DNA of 64,000 nt from Paraburkholderia sp. Tr-20389 (GCF_017104565.1 NZ_JAAGPD010000009.1:186001-250000); one strand, 5' to 3'. Counted from the stretch's first letter, positions 34,119 to 43,991 are shown. Notes: generated by a model not told the origin, from the sequence alone. Numbers and translations are program-made.

Positions 34119-36113
34119 ATGCTGACCCCGCTGTTCGTTCATCCGGCGTATTCGCGTCCGGTGTTTTCGCGCCCGCATGCGCCGCGCCTGCCCGTCGCGC
34201 CGCTCGCCGCGCTCGCCATCCTGGCCTATGCGTGCGTGCCGCTCGCTGCGCACGCGCAAACTGACGACACCGCGAACCCATCCGCCACATCTACGGATCG
34301 ATCGGACAACGCGTCGAATCGTCCGCGGACGGCCGCGTCCTCTTCGCAGGATACGGCGACGCTGTCGCCCATCGTCGTGACGGCGGACCGCGGCGCGCAG
34401 CGTCTTGCCGACGCGATTCCGCAGACCACGCTGTTCGACGCGCAGGACATCGCGGACACGACTGCACGCGATTTGCCAGGCCTGCTGCAGTTCGCGCCCG
34501 GCGCACAGATCGTGCGCAACGGCGGTCCCGGCTCGACGTCGAGTCTCTTTCTGCGCGGCGCATCGGCAACGCAGTCGCTGGTGCTGATCGACGGCGTGCG
34601 GGTCGATTCGGTAAGTCAGGGGGCCGCGCAGCTCGAGCAGATTCCGCTCGACCAGATCGATCATGTCGAAGTCGTGAACGGCAATGTCTCGGCGTTATAC
34701 GGGTCGGGTGCGATTGGCGGCGTCGTGCAGGTGTTCACGAAGGACGGCGGCAATCATCCGCCGCGTTTTCATTTCGAGGTCGAGTACGGCAGCTATCGCA
34801 CGCAGCGTCAGGCGGCGGGTGTCGACGGCGCGCTCGACAAAGACGGCAGAACGACCTTCAGCGTTACGTTCGCGCGCGCGAAGACAGATGGCTTCTCGTC
34901 GATCGATCCGGCGCTCGCGCCAGTCAATCCGAACGCGAACGGCTACTTCAACGAGAGCGTGAGCGCGTCGCTGCGTCACAAGCTCAACGACAGATGGGAC
35001 ATTGGCTTGCGCTACTTCCAGTCGAACGGCAACGACAGCTTCGACAATCCGTTCAGTCTGCCCACCGATCTCAACAACTTGCACAGCAAGGTTCAGACCG
35101 CGTCGGCCTTCGCGAACGGCAAGCTCGCCGACTGGTGGACCACGCACGTCGTCGTCGCGACGGGCAACGATCGCAGCAACACGTCGCTCAATGGCGACTA
35201 CCTTTACCGCTACGATTCGGACAACCGGCAATACACGTGGCAGAACGATTTCACATTGGCGCGCAACCAGAAGCTGCAACTCGGCTATGAGCATCTCGAC
35301 CAGACGCTCGATTCCAACCAGTACAGCGCGCCCGACCGTCACGTGAACTCTGCTTTCGGGGGCTACACGGCACGCTTCGGCAACAGCCAGATCCAGGCGA
35401 ATCTGCGGCGCGACCAGTACTCGGATTTCGGCGGCGCCAACAGTTACTATCTCGGCTATGGCTACGATTTCGACGAACACTGGAAGGCGACTGCAAGCTG
35501 GTCGGATGCGTTTCGCGCGCCGAGCTTCAACGACCTGTACTACCCGTATAGCGGCAATCCGCTGATCCAGCCGGAGCGCAGTCATTCCGTCGAAGCGGCG
35601 CTGCAATACGCATCGGATGCGCTCGGCCTGATGAAGCTAACCGCGTTCCAGACGCGCTATACGAACCTGATCGACTATGTGCAGACGACGCCCGGCATCT
35701 ATGTCGCGGAGAACGTGGGGCATGCGAAGGTGCAGGGCATCGAGGGATCGTGGGCGGGCCATGTCGGCAAGACGGACGTGCGCGCGGCCGTGACGTTTCA
35801 GAATCCCGTCGACGAAGACACGCACACGGAGCTGAACCGGCGCGCGCGTCATTTCGCGTCGTTCTCAGCGAATCGCAACATCGGCGGCTGGCGTGTGGGC
35901 GGCGAGTGGATCGTGAGCGGCGAGCGCGACGACAGCGGCACGCCGCTCGGCGGATACGGCGTCGTGAACCTGTCCGCGCGCTACAACATCACGAAGGCCT
36001 GGTACGTGGCCGCGCAAATCCAGAATCTCTTCGACAAGGACTATGAACTCGCCTACACGTACAACACGCCGCGACGCGGCGCGTACCTCACGCTGGGCTG
36101 GCAGCAGCCGTAG
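34119..36113 (+). CDS. btuB: TonB-dependent cobalamin receptor
   Basis: A 664-residue outer-membrane receptor. It has a long signal peptide (LPVAPLAALAILAYACVPLA, cleaved after AHA), a TonB-box-like DTATLSPIVVTADRG near residues 85-100, a plug domain (LFLRGASATQSLVLIDGVRV, GSGAIGGVVQVFTK) and a 22-strand-type barrel ending in a terminal aromatic-rich strand (RRGAYLTLGWQQP). The cobalamin riboswitch immediately upstream and the btuCD genes downstream make the substrate assignment strong. The start has ACAGGA 13 bp upstream. Confidence 0.93.
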   Translation: MLTPLFVHPAYSRPVFSRPHAPRLPVAPLAALAILAYACVPLAAHAQTDDTANPSATSTDRSDNASNRPRTAASSSQDTATLSPIVVTADRGAQRLADAIPQTTLFDAQDIADTTARDLPGLLQFAPGAQIVRNGGPGSTSSLFLRGASATQSLVLIDGVRVDSVSQGAAQLEQIPLDQIDHVEVVNGNVSALYGSGAIGGVVQVFTKDGGNHPPRFHFEVEYGSYRTQRQAAGVDGALDKDGRTTFSVTFARAKTDGFSSIDPALAPVNPNANGYFNESVSASLRHKLNDRWDIGLRYFQSNGNDSFDNPFSLPTDLNNLHSKVQTASAFANGKLADWWTTHVVVATGNDRSNTSLNGDYLYRYDSDNRQYTWQNDFTLARNQKLQLGYEHLDQTLDSNQYSAPDRHVNSAFGGYTARFGNSQIQANLRRDQYSDFGGANSYYLGYGYDFDEHWKATASWSDAFRAPSFNDLYYPYSGNPLIQPERSHSVEAALQYASDALGLMKLTAFQTRYTNLIDYVQTTPGIYVAENVGHAKVQGIEGSWAGHVGKTDVRAAVTFQNPVDEDTHTELNRRARHFASFSANRNIGGWRVGGEWIVSGERDDSGTPLGGYGVVNLSARYNITKAWYVAAQIQNLFDKDYELAYTYNTPRRGAYLTLGWQQP

Positions 36114-36119
36114 CAGGCG

Positions 36120-37169
36120 ATGAACGGGGTCGTGCAACATCAACGGATGCGGCCCGCGCGCGGCATGAGCGCGAAGCGCGCACTGGCCATCTGGGCCGCC
36201 CTCGCGTTTGCTGCGCTCGCCGTGTTCGTCGCATCGCTTGCATTGGGCAGCGTGAGCGTTGCGCCGCTGCAGGTGTTCGATGCGCTGCTGCCGTCGCATG
36301 ACGGATCGTCCGATCTCGCCGTGCAGATCGTGCGCACGCTGCGCCTGCCGCGCGCGCTCGCAGGCTTCGGCTGCGGCGCGCTGCTTGCGCTGGCGGGCGC
36401 GTTGCTACAGGTGTTGCTGCGCAATCCGCTTGCGGAGCCGTATGTACTCGGCGTATCGGGCGGCGCGGCGAGTTTCGAGCTCGTCGCGATGATCGCGGGC
36501 TGCGCGTGGTGGCTCGTCGATGCATCCGCGTTCGCGGGTGCGTTCGTGTCGATTCTTCTTGTGCTGGGTCTTGCGCGCGGTGCGCTGTGGCGCGGCGAGC
36601 CGCAGGATGCATCGCCGCGTCTGTTGCTGACGGGTGCCGTCATCGCGGCCGGGTGGGGCGCCGTCATCACCTTGCTGCTGACGGTCGCACCCGAGAGCCG
36701 CTTGCGCGGCATGCTGTTCTGGCTGACGGGCGATCTGAACGGCGGCGGCATGCCGTGGCTCGCGCTCGCGGCGTTGTGTGTGGCGTTGATCGCGATCGTG
36801 CCCGTCGCGCCGCAACTGAATGTGCTGCTGCGCGGCGACGCCGCGGCGCAGGCGCTCGGCGTGCAGGTGACGCGCACGAGGCTGCGTGTCTATCTGGTCG
36901 CGTCGCTCGCGGCGGCGGCGGCCGTGACGACGGGCGGCACGATCGGCTTCGTCGGACTGGTGGTGCCGCACATGCTGCGCCTCGCGTTCGGCAACGATCA
37001 ACGGATGCTGCTGCCTGCGGCGGCGCTCGGTGGCGGCGTCGCGGTGATGGGCGCCGATCTGGTTGCGCGCACCGTGATCGCGCCGGCGCAGTTGCCCGTC
37101 GGCGTGATCACCGCGCTGATCGGCGTGCCTGTGTTCCTGTGGATGCTGCTGCGTCGGAGGCACGCATGA
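36120..37169 (+). CDS. btuC: Cobalamin ABC transporter permease
   Basis: A 349-residue FecCD-family inner-membrane permease with about ten hydrophobic segments. Family motifs are RTLRLPRALAGFGCGALLAL, the LLQVLLRNPLAEPYVLGVSGG stretch, and GFVGLVVPHMLR. It sits 6 bp after btuB and overlaps the ATPase gene by 4 bp. It should carry B12 delivered by the BtuF-like protein encoded at 40483-41394 on the other strand. Confidence 0.93.
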   Translation: MNGVVQHQRMRPARGMSAKRALAIWAALAFAALAVFVASLALGSVSVAPLQVFDALLPSHDGSSDLAVQIVRTLRLPRALAGFGCGALLALAGALLQVLLRNPLAEPYVLGVSGGAASFELVAMIAGCAWWLVDASAFAGAFVSILLVLGLARGALWRGEPQDASPRLLLTGAVIAAGWGAVITLLLTVAPESRLRGMLFWLTGDLNGGGMPWLALAALCVALIAIVPVAPQLNVLLRGDAAAQALGVQVTRTRLRVYLVASLAAAAAVTTGGTIGFVGLVVPHMLRLAFGNDQRMLLPAAALGGGVAVMGADLVARTVIAPAQLPVGVITALIGVPVFLWMLLRRRHA

Positions 37170-37975
37170 CCGCCCGTGCCTCCAACGGCATCACGCTGCA
37201 TGCCGATCAACTCACGCTGCGCGCAGGCTTGCGCACGTTGCTCGACGACTTCACGCATACGTTCTACCCAGGCGAAGTCTGGTGCATCGCGGGGCCGAAC
37301 GGTGCGGGCAAGACGACGTTCATCTCGACGCTAGCCGGTCTGTTGCGCCCAGCCAAAGGGCACATCGAACTCGACGGACGGCGCGTGAACGAATGGCCGC
37401 TTGCGCGTCTCGCGCAGCGCCGCGCATTGATGCCGCAAGCGTCGCACGATGCCTTCAGCGCGAGCGTGCTCGACATCGTGCTGCTGAACCGCTTTCCGCA
37501 TCTGGCCGGCTGGGGCTGGGAGCGCGACGAAGACCGCAGGGCCGCGCACGCGGCGCTCGACACGCTCGGTCTCGCGGATTTCGCGTCGCGCGACGTGCTG
37601 TCGCTGTCGGGCGGCGAGCGGCAGCGCGTCGCGCTCGCGGCCGTGCTGTGCCAGGACGCGCCGCTGCTGTTGCTCGACGAGCCGCTTGCGCATCTGGATC
37701 TGCACCATCAGATCGATTGCCTCGAGGCGTTGAATCGATGGACACGCGGCGCCGGGCGTACAGTGATGTTCTCGTGCCACGATCTGAACCTGGCGCGGCG
37801 TTTCGCGACGCATGCGCTGCTGCTGGAAGGCAACGGCGTCGCGCATGCGGGACGCGCGCGCGACGTGCTGACGCCCGAACTCGCCAGTCGCGCATTCGGC
37901 TATCCGCTCGTGCTGATTCGCGACGGCGACGATGAGGCGCTGATTCCTGCATCGCGCCCGCCGGCTCACCCCTGA
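37166..37975 (+). CDS. btuD: Cobalamin ABC transporter ATP-binding protein
   Basis: A 269-residue FepC/BtuD-type ATPase: Walker A GPNGAGKTT (residues about 43-51), signature LSGGERQRVALA, Walker B LLLLDEPLAHLD and H-loop histidine in MFSCHDL. The start ATG overlaps the permease stop (ATGA); a longer open frame runs antisense-like inside the permease and is rejected. cobT begins 6 bp after the stop. Confidence 0.94.
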   Translation: MTARASNGITLHADQLTLRAGLRTLLDDFTHTFYPGEVWCIAGPNGAGKTTFISTLAGLLRPAKGHIELDGRRVNEWPLARLAQRRALMPQASHDAFSASVLDIVLLNRFPHLAGWGWERDEDRRAAHAALDTLGLADFASRDVLSLSGGERQRVALAAVLCQDAPLLLLDEPLAHLDLHHQIDCLEALNRWTRGAGRTVMFSCHDLNLARRFATHALLLEGNGVAHAGRARDVLTPELASRAFGYPLVLIRDGDDEALIPASRPPAHP

Positions 37976-37981
37976 ACACGC

Positions 37982-39064
37982 ATGAACCGAACCATTCAAG
38001 CAGATACCAACATGACCACTTCGCATTCCCTGCCTCACGTCGCGCCGCTCGAACAGTCGCTGCGCGCCGACTTGCAACGCATCATCGATCTGAAGACCAA
38101 GCCGCCCGGCAGCCTCGGTCAGCTCGAAACGCTCGCGCGTCAGATGGGCATGATCCAGCGGACGACGCAGCCGTCCGTCACGCGGCCTGCGATGATCGTC
38201 TTCGCCGCCGATCACGGCATTGCGAACGCGGGCGTCAGTCCGTATCCGCAAGCGGTGACGGCGCAGATGGTGCTCAACTTTCTGGCGGGCGGCGCGGCGA
38301 TCAATGCATTCAGCCGCGTCGCGGGCCTCGAACTCGAAGTGGTGAATGCGGGTGTCGCGCATGATTTCGAACCGCACGACAGGCTCGTCGATATTCCTCT
38401 GGGTAAGGGCACGCGCAACTTCGCGCAAGCGCCCGCGATGACGCGCGACGAAGCGCTCGCCGCGATGCGTGCGGGCGCCGAACGCGTGCGGCATCACGCT
38501 GCGCTCGGCACCAACGTGATCGGCTTCGGCGAGATGGGCATTGCGAACACGTCGTCGGCGGCATGCCTGATGAGCCGGCTGTGCAGCGTGCCCATCGACG
38601 ATTGCGTCGGGCGCGGCACGGGGCTCGATAACGCGGGCCTCGTGAAGAAGCGCAACGTGCTGGCGGCGGCGCTCGCCCATCACCCGGCGTCGGACGATCC
38701 GCTCGATGTGCTCGCAACCTTCGGCGGCTTCGAGATCGCCATGATGGCGGGCGCGTATCTCGCGGCGGCGGAGGCGCGCATGACGATCGTCGTCGACGGT
38801 TTCATCGCGACTTCCGCGCTGCTGGTCGCCGATGCGTTCGCGCCCGCCGTGCGCGACTACTGCGTGTTTGCGCATGCATCGCACGAGGCGGGGCATCGGC
38901 GCATGCTCGATTATTTCGGCGCGGTGCCGCTGCTCGCACTCGATCTGCGTCTCGGCGAAGGCACGGGCGCGGCGCTTGCTATGCCGCTGCTGCGCGCGGC
39001 TGTCGCGTTCGTCAACGAGATGGCGAGCTTCGAGTCGGCAGGCGTCGCGCAACGCGATGCATGA
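37982..39064 (+). CDS. cobT: Nicotinate-nucleotide--dimethylbenzimidazole phosphoribosyltransferase
   Basis: A 360-residue enzyme that activates the lower ligand base to alpha-ribazole phosphate for the nucleotide loop of B12. KTKPPGSLGQLETLARQMG, the VFAADHGIANAGVSPYPQAVT motif and the catalytic-glutamate region LDLRLGEGTGAALAMPLL near the C-terminus match CobT. An alternative ATG at 38012 would remove 10 residues. It follows btuD and precedes cobS by 89 bp. Confidence 0.95.
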   Translation: MNRTIQADTNMTTSHSLPHVAPLEQSLRADLQRIIDLKTKPPGSLGQLETLARQMGMIQRTTQPSVTRPAMIVFAADHGIANAGVSPYPQAVTAQMVLNFLAGGAAINAFSRVAGLELEVVNAGVAHDFEPHDRLVDIPLGKGTRNFAQAPAMTRDEALAAMRAGAERVRHHAALGTNVIGFGEMGIANTSSAACLMSRLCSVPIDDCVGRGTGLDNAGLVKKRNVLAAALAHHPASDDPLDVLATFGGFEIAMMAGAYLAAAEARMTIVVDGFIATSALLVADAFAPAVRDYCVFAHASHEAGHRRMLDYFGAVPLLALDLRLGEGTGAALAMPLLRAAVAFVNEMASFESAGVAQRDA

Positions 39065-39153
39065 TGCTTCGCGTGCACATCAAAACAGACGTTTGACCGT
39101 GATAGAACAGCGTTGACAACAGACAGTGAATCGACGGCGATGAGTAGATCACG

Positions 39154-39903
39154 ATGAATGAGCTGCGTTATTTCTTCACGGCGCTCGGTTACTTCACGCG
39201 CGTGCCCGTGCCGCGCTGGGTCGGCTACGAGCCGCATTATCTGAACGCGGCGGCGCGTTACTTCCCACTGGTCGGCGCGCTGGTCGGCGCAGCAGGCGCG
39301 ATCGTATACATGGCGGCCTTGCGCATCTTTCCGGCGGGCGTCGCCGTACTGCTGTCGATGGCGACGACGCTGCTGATCACGGGTGCATTCCACGAAGACG
39401 GGCTGGCCGATTGCGTCGATGCATTCGGCGGAGCCTATACGCGCGACGATGCGCTGCGCATCATGCACGACTCGCGCATCGGTGCATTCGGCGCGATTGC
39501 GCTGCTTGTCGCGCTCGCGCTGAAGTGGCAAACGCTCGCTGCGTTGCCGCCGCTGCGCGCGGCATGGCTGATGATCGCGGCGCATGCCGCGAGCCGCGCA
39601 TGCGCAATCAGCTATCTGGTCACGCTCGACTACGTGCGCGCGGAAGGCAAGGCCAAGCCCGTTGCACAACGCATGTCACGCAATGCGTTCGGCTGCGCTA
39701 TCTTTCTGGGTATGCCGTGGCTTTTCTGGCCGCAGTGGCGCGCCGGCTGCGTCACGCTGCTCGTGCTGATCGCGTTGCGCTTCATGCTGGGCCGCTATTT
39801 CGTCAGACGCATCGGCGGCTATACGGGTGACTGTCTGGGTTTTGCGCAGCAGATTTTCGAACTGGCCATCTATCTGGTGGGACTCGCATGGATATCGTTC
39901 TGA
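39154..39903 (+). CDS. cobS: Adenosylcobinamide-GDP ribazoletransferase (cobalamin synthase)
   Basis: A 249-residue membrane enzyme joining adenosylcobinamide-GDP and alpha-ribazole, the last assembly step. The catalytic Asp-rich motif GAFHEDGLADCVDAFGG lies near residues 75-91, and hydrophobic helices fill the rest. It overlaps the phosphatase gene by 16 bp. The length is close to the usual 250. Confidence 0.94.
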   Translation: MNELRYFFTALGYFTRVPVPRWVGYEPHYLNAAARYFPLVGALVGAAGAIVYMAALRIFPAGVAVLLSMATTLLITGAFHEDGLADCVDAFGGAYTRDDALRIMHDSRIGAFGAIALLVALALKWQTLAALPPLRAAWLMIAAHAASRACAISYLVTLDYVRAEGKAKPVAQRMSRNAFGCAIFLGMPWLFWPQWRAGCVTLLVLIALRFMLGRYFVRRIGGYTGDCLGFAQQIFELAIYLVGLAWISF

Positions 39904-40478
39904 TCCGTCACCCGGCCGTCTCCGTCGATGCAGGCGTGTGCTATGGGCAAAGCGACGTGGCGCTTACGGACGCGCCAGAAACGTCGGCGGCCGCGCTCGC
40001 TGTGCGTCTCGCGACCTTGCAGGTGCCCGCGCCGCGCGTGCTGCTGTCGAGTCCACTCACACGCTGTGCGACGGTCGCGGCTGCGCTCGCGGCGAACTTC
40101 GGTTGCGCCTACAGCACCGACGACAGTCTGAAGGAAATGGACTTCGGCACGTGGGAACTGCAACGTTGGGACGATATCGATCGCGCGTTGCTCGATGCAT
40201 GGGCCGAAGATTTCACAGGCGCTCGCTCGCATGGCGGCGAAAGCGTCGAGCAGTTCATGACGCGCGTGCGCGCCTGGTTCGACGCGTTCCAGCAAACGCG
40301 CGAACTGACGCCTGCCTACGTCGTCACGCATGCGGGCGTGATGCGGTTGATCGCGGCGACGGTACTCGGACTGCCTGTCGAGCGATGTCTGAAGTGGTCG
40401 ATCGATATGGCGGGTTGCGTCTGGTTGCGACGCGACGACACCAGCCAGGAGTGGTCGGTCGTCCGCTGGAACGCGTGA
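39888..40478 (+). CDS. cobC: Alpha-ribazole phosphatase-like histidine phosphatase
   Basis: A 196-residue histidine phosphatase: RHP motif near the N-terminus (DIVLIRHPAVSVDAGVCYGQ), SSPLTRCATVA, and VTHAGVMRLI with the second histidine. In this context it would remove the 5' phosphate from alpha-ribazole phosphate or adenosylcobalamin phosphate. It overlaps cobS and is convergent with the BtuF-like gene 4 bp away, so it closes the plus-strand operon. Confidence 0.9.
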   Translation: MDIVLIRHPAVSVDAGVCYGQSDVALTDAPETSAAALAVRLATLQVPAPRVLLSSPLTRCATVAAALAANFGCAYSTDDSLKEMDFGTWELQRWDDIDRALLDAWAEDFTGARSHGGESVEQFMTRVRAWFDAFQQTRELTPAYVVTHAGVMRLIAATVLGLPVERCLKWSIDMAGCVWLRRDDTSQEWSVVRWNA

Positions 40479-40482
40479 TGTC

Positions 40483-41394
40483 CTAGTGGCCTGCGCGGCG
40501 TGCGCGCGCTGTGTCGAGGTCCGCGCACAGTTGCGCCGCGCCTTGCGCGATACGCGGTGCAGGGCGATTGATCAGATCGCCGTCGATCGCGAACAGGTTG
40601 TTGCGCGCCACGGCCGTCATCGCGGGCCACGCCATCCATTTATCGAGCGACGGCAACGGGCGGCCGGGTTGCGTGGCGCCGGGCGCGGCCGTGACGATGG
40701 CTTCGGGATTGGTGGCCAGCACCGCTTCAGTCGAGACCGTCGGCACCAGCGGTTCGAGCTTTGCGAACACATTGCGGCCGCCGCACAGCGCGATCACATC
40801 GCTGATCATGTGTTCGCCGTTGAGCGTCATCAGCGGCTCGTCCCACACCTGATAGAACACGCTCACCAAGGGCTGCTTCGCGTAGCGTTCGCGCAGCCCC
40901 GCAATCTGCTGGCGAAAGTCGCGTGCCGCTGCATCGGCGGAAGGAGACGTGCCGAGCAGCACGCCGAGTTTCGTCAACGACGCGGCGATATCGTCGAGAC
41001 GATGCGGCTCGCTGAAGTAGAGGGGGATGTGCAGCTCGCGCAGGCGGTCGGTTTGCCGCTGCGCATTGCCATGCCGCCACACGACGATCAGATCGGGCTT
41101 CAACGCGACGATGCGTTCGAGATCGAGCGCCTTGTTGTCGCCGACGCGCGGCACCTGTTTCGCCTCGGGCGGATAGTCGCTGTACGTGACCGCGCCGACG
41201 AGCTTCGCACCGCCGCCGGCCGCATAGATCATTTCCGTCACGTGCGGCGCGAGGCTGATCACGCGTTGAGCGGGCTGCGCGAGCGTGACCTGCGCGCCCG
41301 TGTCGTCGACGGCGGTGACGGCCGCGTGCGCATGCAAGGTGAGGGCGAGGGCGCATGCCGTGGCGAGCGCGCGAAGCGATGGGCAGCGTTGCAT
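40483..41394 (-). CDS. btuF: Cobalamin-binding periplasmic protein of ABC transporter
   Basis: A 303-residue binding protein with signal peptide (MQRCPSLRALATACALALTL, cleaved after HAHA) and a TroA/BtuF-like fold (RVISLAPHVTEMIYAAGGGAKLVGAVTYSDYP through LEPLVPTVSTEAVLATNPEAI). The ATG at 41394 overlaps the stop of the upstream cobD gene by 1 bp. It would deliver cobalamin from BtuB to the BtuCD pair on the other strand. The longer frame to 41727 runs into the cobD gene and is rejected. Confidence 0.92.
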   Translation of the reverse strand: MQRCPSLRALATACALALTLHAHAAVTAVDDTGAQVTLAQPAQRVISLAPHVTEMIYAAGGGAKLVGAVTYSDYPPEAKQVPRVGDNKALDLERIVALKPDLIVVWRHGNAQRQTDRLRELHIPLYFSEPHRLDDIAASLTKLGVLLGTSPSADAAARDFRQQIAGLRERYAKQPLVSVFYQVWDEPLMTLNGEHMISDVIALCGGRNVFAKLEPLVPTVSTEAVLATNPEAIVTAAPGATQPGRPLPSLDKWMAWPAMTAVARNNLFAIDGDLINRPAPRIAQGAAQLCADLDTARARRAGH

Positions 41395-42401
41395 TATTTC
41401 TGGAGCATCGTCATCGCGTGATGCAGCGCGGCCTCGAAGCGGGTCCACTCGCCGTCGGTTGCGGGCAGGCCGAAACGCACGCTCGCGGGACTGGCGAAGA
41501 AGCGCGTCCAGACGCCTTGCGTGGCGAGCGCGTGATGCAAATGCGCAGCGCGTGGGTCGGCGATCCATGCGAACAGCGGCGTCGAATGCGCCGTGAAGCG
41601 ATGGGCGTGCAGAAGCGCGACGAGCCGCGCGCCGTCGCTCACGAGTTGCGCGCGCATGGCTGCTTGCCACGCCGGGTCGGCGAAGGCTGCGCTGACGGCA
41701 TGACGGGCAGGCCCGCTGACGGTCCACGCACCCAGCGTTTCATCGAGCGATTGGAGTAGTCGCGGACACGCCAGCACGAAGCCGGCACGCACGCCGGCGA
41801 GACCGAAGAACTTGCCCGGCGAGCGCAGCACGACGAGGCCTTCGCGATGTGTGTGCGCAGCGATCGATTGAGACGGCAGCACGTCGGCGAACGCTTCGTC
41901 GACGATCAACGTGCCGCCGCGCGCGCTGAGCGTCGCATGCCATTGCAGCAGTGTCGAAGCGCTCAGATGTTCGGCTGTCGGATTGTTCGGATTGACGACC
42001 ACGACATGCATGATCTCGTCGGGCAACAACGCGCACGTGACGTCGAGCGTCGTCACGCGATGTCCCGCGCGCGCGAACGCAGGCGCGTATTCGCCATACG
42101 TCAGCGGCGCGATGCCGACCGTGCCGCGCGGGAGCAGCAGCGGCAGCGCGCGGATTGCCGCCTGGCTTCCCGCGACGGGCAGCACATGCGATGCATCCGG
42201 CGCGCCGTAGTAGCGCGCTGCGCGTTCCGCGAAACCATCGCCGTTGTCGGGCAGACGACGCCATGCATCGGCGGGAACGGGCGGCACCGGGTAGCCGTGC
42301 GGATTGATGCCCGTCGACAGATCGAGCCACGCATCGTAAGGAATGCCGTAGCGGCGTGCCGCTTCGTGCAGGTTACCGCCGTGCTGAATGATCGGCGTCA
42401 T
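41394..42401 (-). CDS. cobD: L-threonine-O-3-phosphate decarboxylase (PLP)
   Basis: A 335-residue class I/II-type aminotransferase-fold enzyme (Salmonella CobD; named CobC in Pseudomonas) that makes aminopropanol phosphate for the nucleotide loop. The PLP lysine is in RSPGKFFGLAGVRAGFVLA, and DLSTGINPHGYP near the N-terminus is a family motif. It lies 3 bp after the cbiB stop in a minus-strand operon (cobU-cbiB-cobD-btuF). Confidence 0.92.
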   Translation of the reverse strand: MTPIIQHGGNLHEAARRYGIPYDAWLDLSTGINPHGYPVPPVPADAWRRLPDNGDGFAERAARYYGAPDASHVLPVAGSQAAIRALPLLLPRGTVGIAPLTYGEYAPAFARAGHRVTTLDVTCALLPDEIMHVVVVNPNNPTAEHLSASTLLQWHATLSARGGTLIVDEAFADVLPSQSIAAHTHREGLVVLRSPGKFFGLAGVRAGFVLACPRLLQSLDETLGAWTVSGPARHAVSAAFADPAWQAAMRAQLVSDGARLVALLHAHRFTAHSTPLFAWIADPRAAHLHHALATQGVWTRFFASPASVRFGLPATDGEWTRFEAALHHAMTMLQK

Positions 42402-42404
42402 CGG

Positions 42405-43346
42405 CTAGCTCTGGAACGGCACGCTCAGCAGCGCGAGCGCGATAAACGCGGCGAGCCACAGAATCACGCTCCGCTCGACCAGTATCAATGCCGCCTCGAC
42501 ATGCCGCGCGCTCGCCGTGTGACCTGCGCCGAGCATCGGACGCTGTTCTATCACGCCGTGATAGACGGCGGCGCCGCCGAGCAGCACGTTGAGGCTGCCC
42601 GCGCCGGATGCCATCACGGGCCCCGCGTTCGGGCTGTCCCAACGCGGCGCCTGATCGCGCCAGCATTGCAGCGCGGTGCGTGTATCGCCGAGCAGCGCAT
42701 AGCTGAGCGCCGTCAGGCGTGCAGGCACGTAGTTGAGCGCGTCGTCGAAGCGCGCGGCCGCCCAGCCGAAGCGCAGGTAGCGCGGCGTGCGATAACCCCA
42801 CATCGCATCGAGCGTATTCGCGAGACGAAAGGCCAGCGCGCCCGGGCCGCCGAAAATCGCGAACCAGAACAGCGCGCCGAAGATCGCATCGTTGCCGTTC
42901 TCGAGAGCGGATTCGACGGCGGCACGCGACAGCGCGCCTTCATCGGCATGCGAGGTTTCGCGCGACACGATGCGCGCCGTCAAGATGCGCGCCTGCGCGA
43001 GATCGCGCTTCGCGAGCGCACGGCCGATCGGCTCGATGTGATCGTGCAGACTGCGTGCGCCGAGCGCGAAGTAGAGCAGCGCGACGTGCACGGCGCACGC
43101 CAACACGAACGGCAGCACGAATACGAGCCATGTCGCGACCAGCACGGGCGGCGCGACGGCGAGCAGCCACGCGAGGATGCCCAGCAGCCGGCCTCGCCGC
43201 CCGGTGTTCAGCGCGGCTTCGATTTTTGCCGCCAGCTTGCCGAACCCGACGAGGGGATGCCCGCGTTCCGGCTCGCCGAGCCATCGGTCCACGGCGACGG
43301 CTGCCGTGGCGAGTGTCGCGACGAACGGCAGGGACAGCAGCATCAT
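42405..43346 (-). CDS. cbiB: Adenosylcobinamide-phosphate synthase
   Basis: A 313-residue polytopic membrane protein (CbiB; CobD in Pseudomonas) that attaches aminopropanol or its phosphate to cobyric acid. The start MMLLSLPFVATLATAAVAVDRWLGEPERGHPLVGFG is characteristic of the family, with ESALENGNDAIFGALFWFAIFGGPGALAFRLANTLDAMWGYR further on. It overlaps cobU by 4 bp. Confidence 0.94.
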   Translation of the reverse strand: MMLLSLPFVATLATAAVAVDRWLGEPERGHPLVGFGKLAAKIEAALNTGRRGRLLGILAWLLAVAPPVLVATWLVFVLPFVLACAVHVALLYFALGARSLHDHIEPIGRALAKRDLAQARILTARIVSRETSHADEGALSRAAVESALENGNDAIFGALFWFAIFGGPGALAFRLANTLDAMWGYRTPRYLRFGWAAARFDDALNYVPARLTALSYALLGDTRTALQCWRDQAPRWDSPNAGPVMASGAGSLNVLLGGAAVYHGVIEQRPMLGAGHTASARHVEAALILVERSVILWLAAFIALALLSVPFQS

Positions 43347-43891
43347 GCGCGGCTCGCCGGTTTGAGTTGCAGCGGGAGGCCCGCCACCATCATCGTGGCC
43401 TGCGTACTGATGGCCGCGATGCGTTGATTGAGGCGTCCCAGTTCGTCGACATAAAGGCGCGTCGCTGCGCCCATCGGCACCACGCCGAGACCGATCTCGT
43501 TACTGACGACGATGATCTTCGAGCGCGCCTGCGCGAGCGTCGTTTCGAGCGCGGCGAAGCGGTCGAGGTAATCGGCAAGCGGCGGCGAACCATCGGCAGG
43601 GCAGAGCAGGTTGGCGAGCCACAGCGTCAGGCAGTCGATCAGGATGCAGTGTTCCGGACGGTCGATCGACGCGATCGCTTGCGGCAGATCGAGCGGCGCT
43701 TCGAGCAGAGCCCAATGCGCGGGCCGCCGCTCGCGATGACGTGCGATGCGCGCTGCGAATTCGTCGTCGCCGATTCGTGCGGTTGCGACATAGGTGACGG
43801 GCCAGGCGCTCGCGCTCGCGAGTTCTTCGGCATGCAGGCTTTTGCCCGAGCGTGCGCCGCCGAGGACGAAGGTGAGGTCGCGGGAAATCAT
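43343..43891 (-). CDS. cobU: Bifunctional adenosylcobinamide kinase / guanylyltransferase
   Basis: A 182-residue enzyme (CobU/CobP) that phosphorylates adenosylcobinamide and transfers GMP to it. The P-loop (FVLGGARSGKSLHAEELA) is at residues 7-24, with DCLTLWLANLL and EIGLGVVPMGAATRLYVDELG in the second half. The ATG at 43891 starts the family sequence ISRDLTFV; the longer opening to 44053 overlaps the divergent cobQ and is rejected. First gene of the minus-strand cobalamin operon. Confidence 0.93.
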   Translation of the reverse strand: MISRDLTFVLGGARSGKSLHAEELASASAWPVTYVATARIGDDEFAARIARHRERRPAHWALLEAPLDLPQAIASIDRPEHCILIDCLTLWLANLLCPADGSPPLADYLDRFAALETTLAQARSKIIVVSNEIGLGVVPMGAATRLYVDELGRLNQRIAAISTQATMMVAGLPLQLKPASRA

Positions 43892-43991
43892 CGCGTGATT
43901 GTACCGGCTGTGCACGCCCGCGCCGCCGCATAGCGCGTGGACTCGGGTGCGATGGGATAATGCGGGCTTCCCCATTTTGCCCTTCGCGCAC

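Noticed and set aside
43892-43991. Possible second cobalamin riboswitch between cobU and cobQ
   Set aside because: The gap is about 100 bp and lacks the CCGCAAC core and B12 box.
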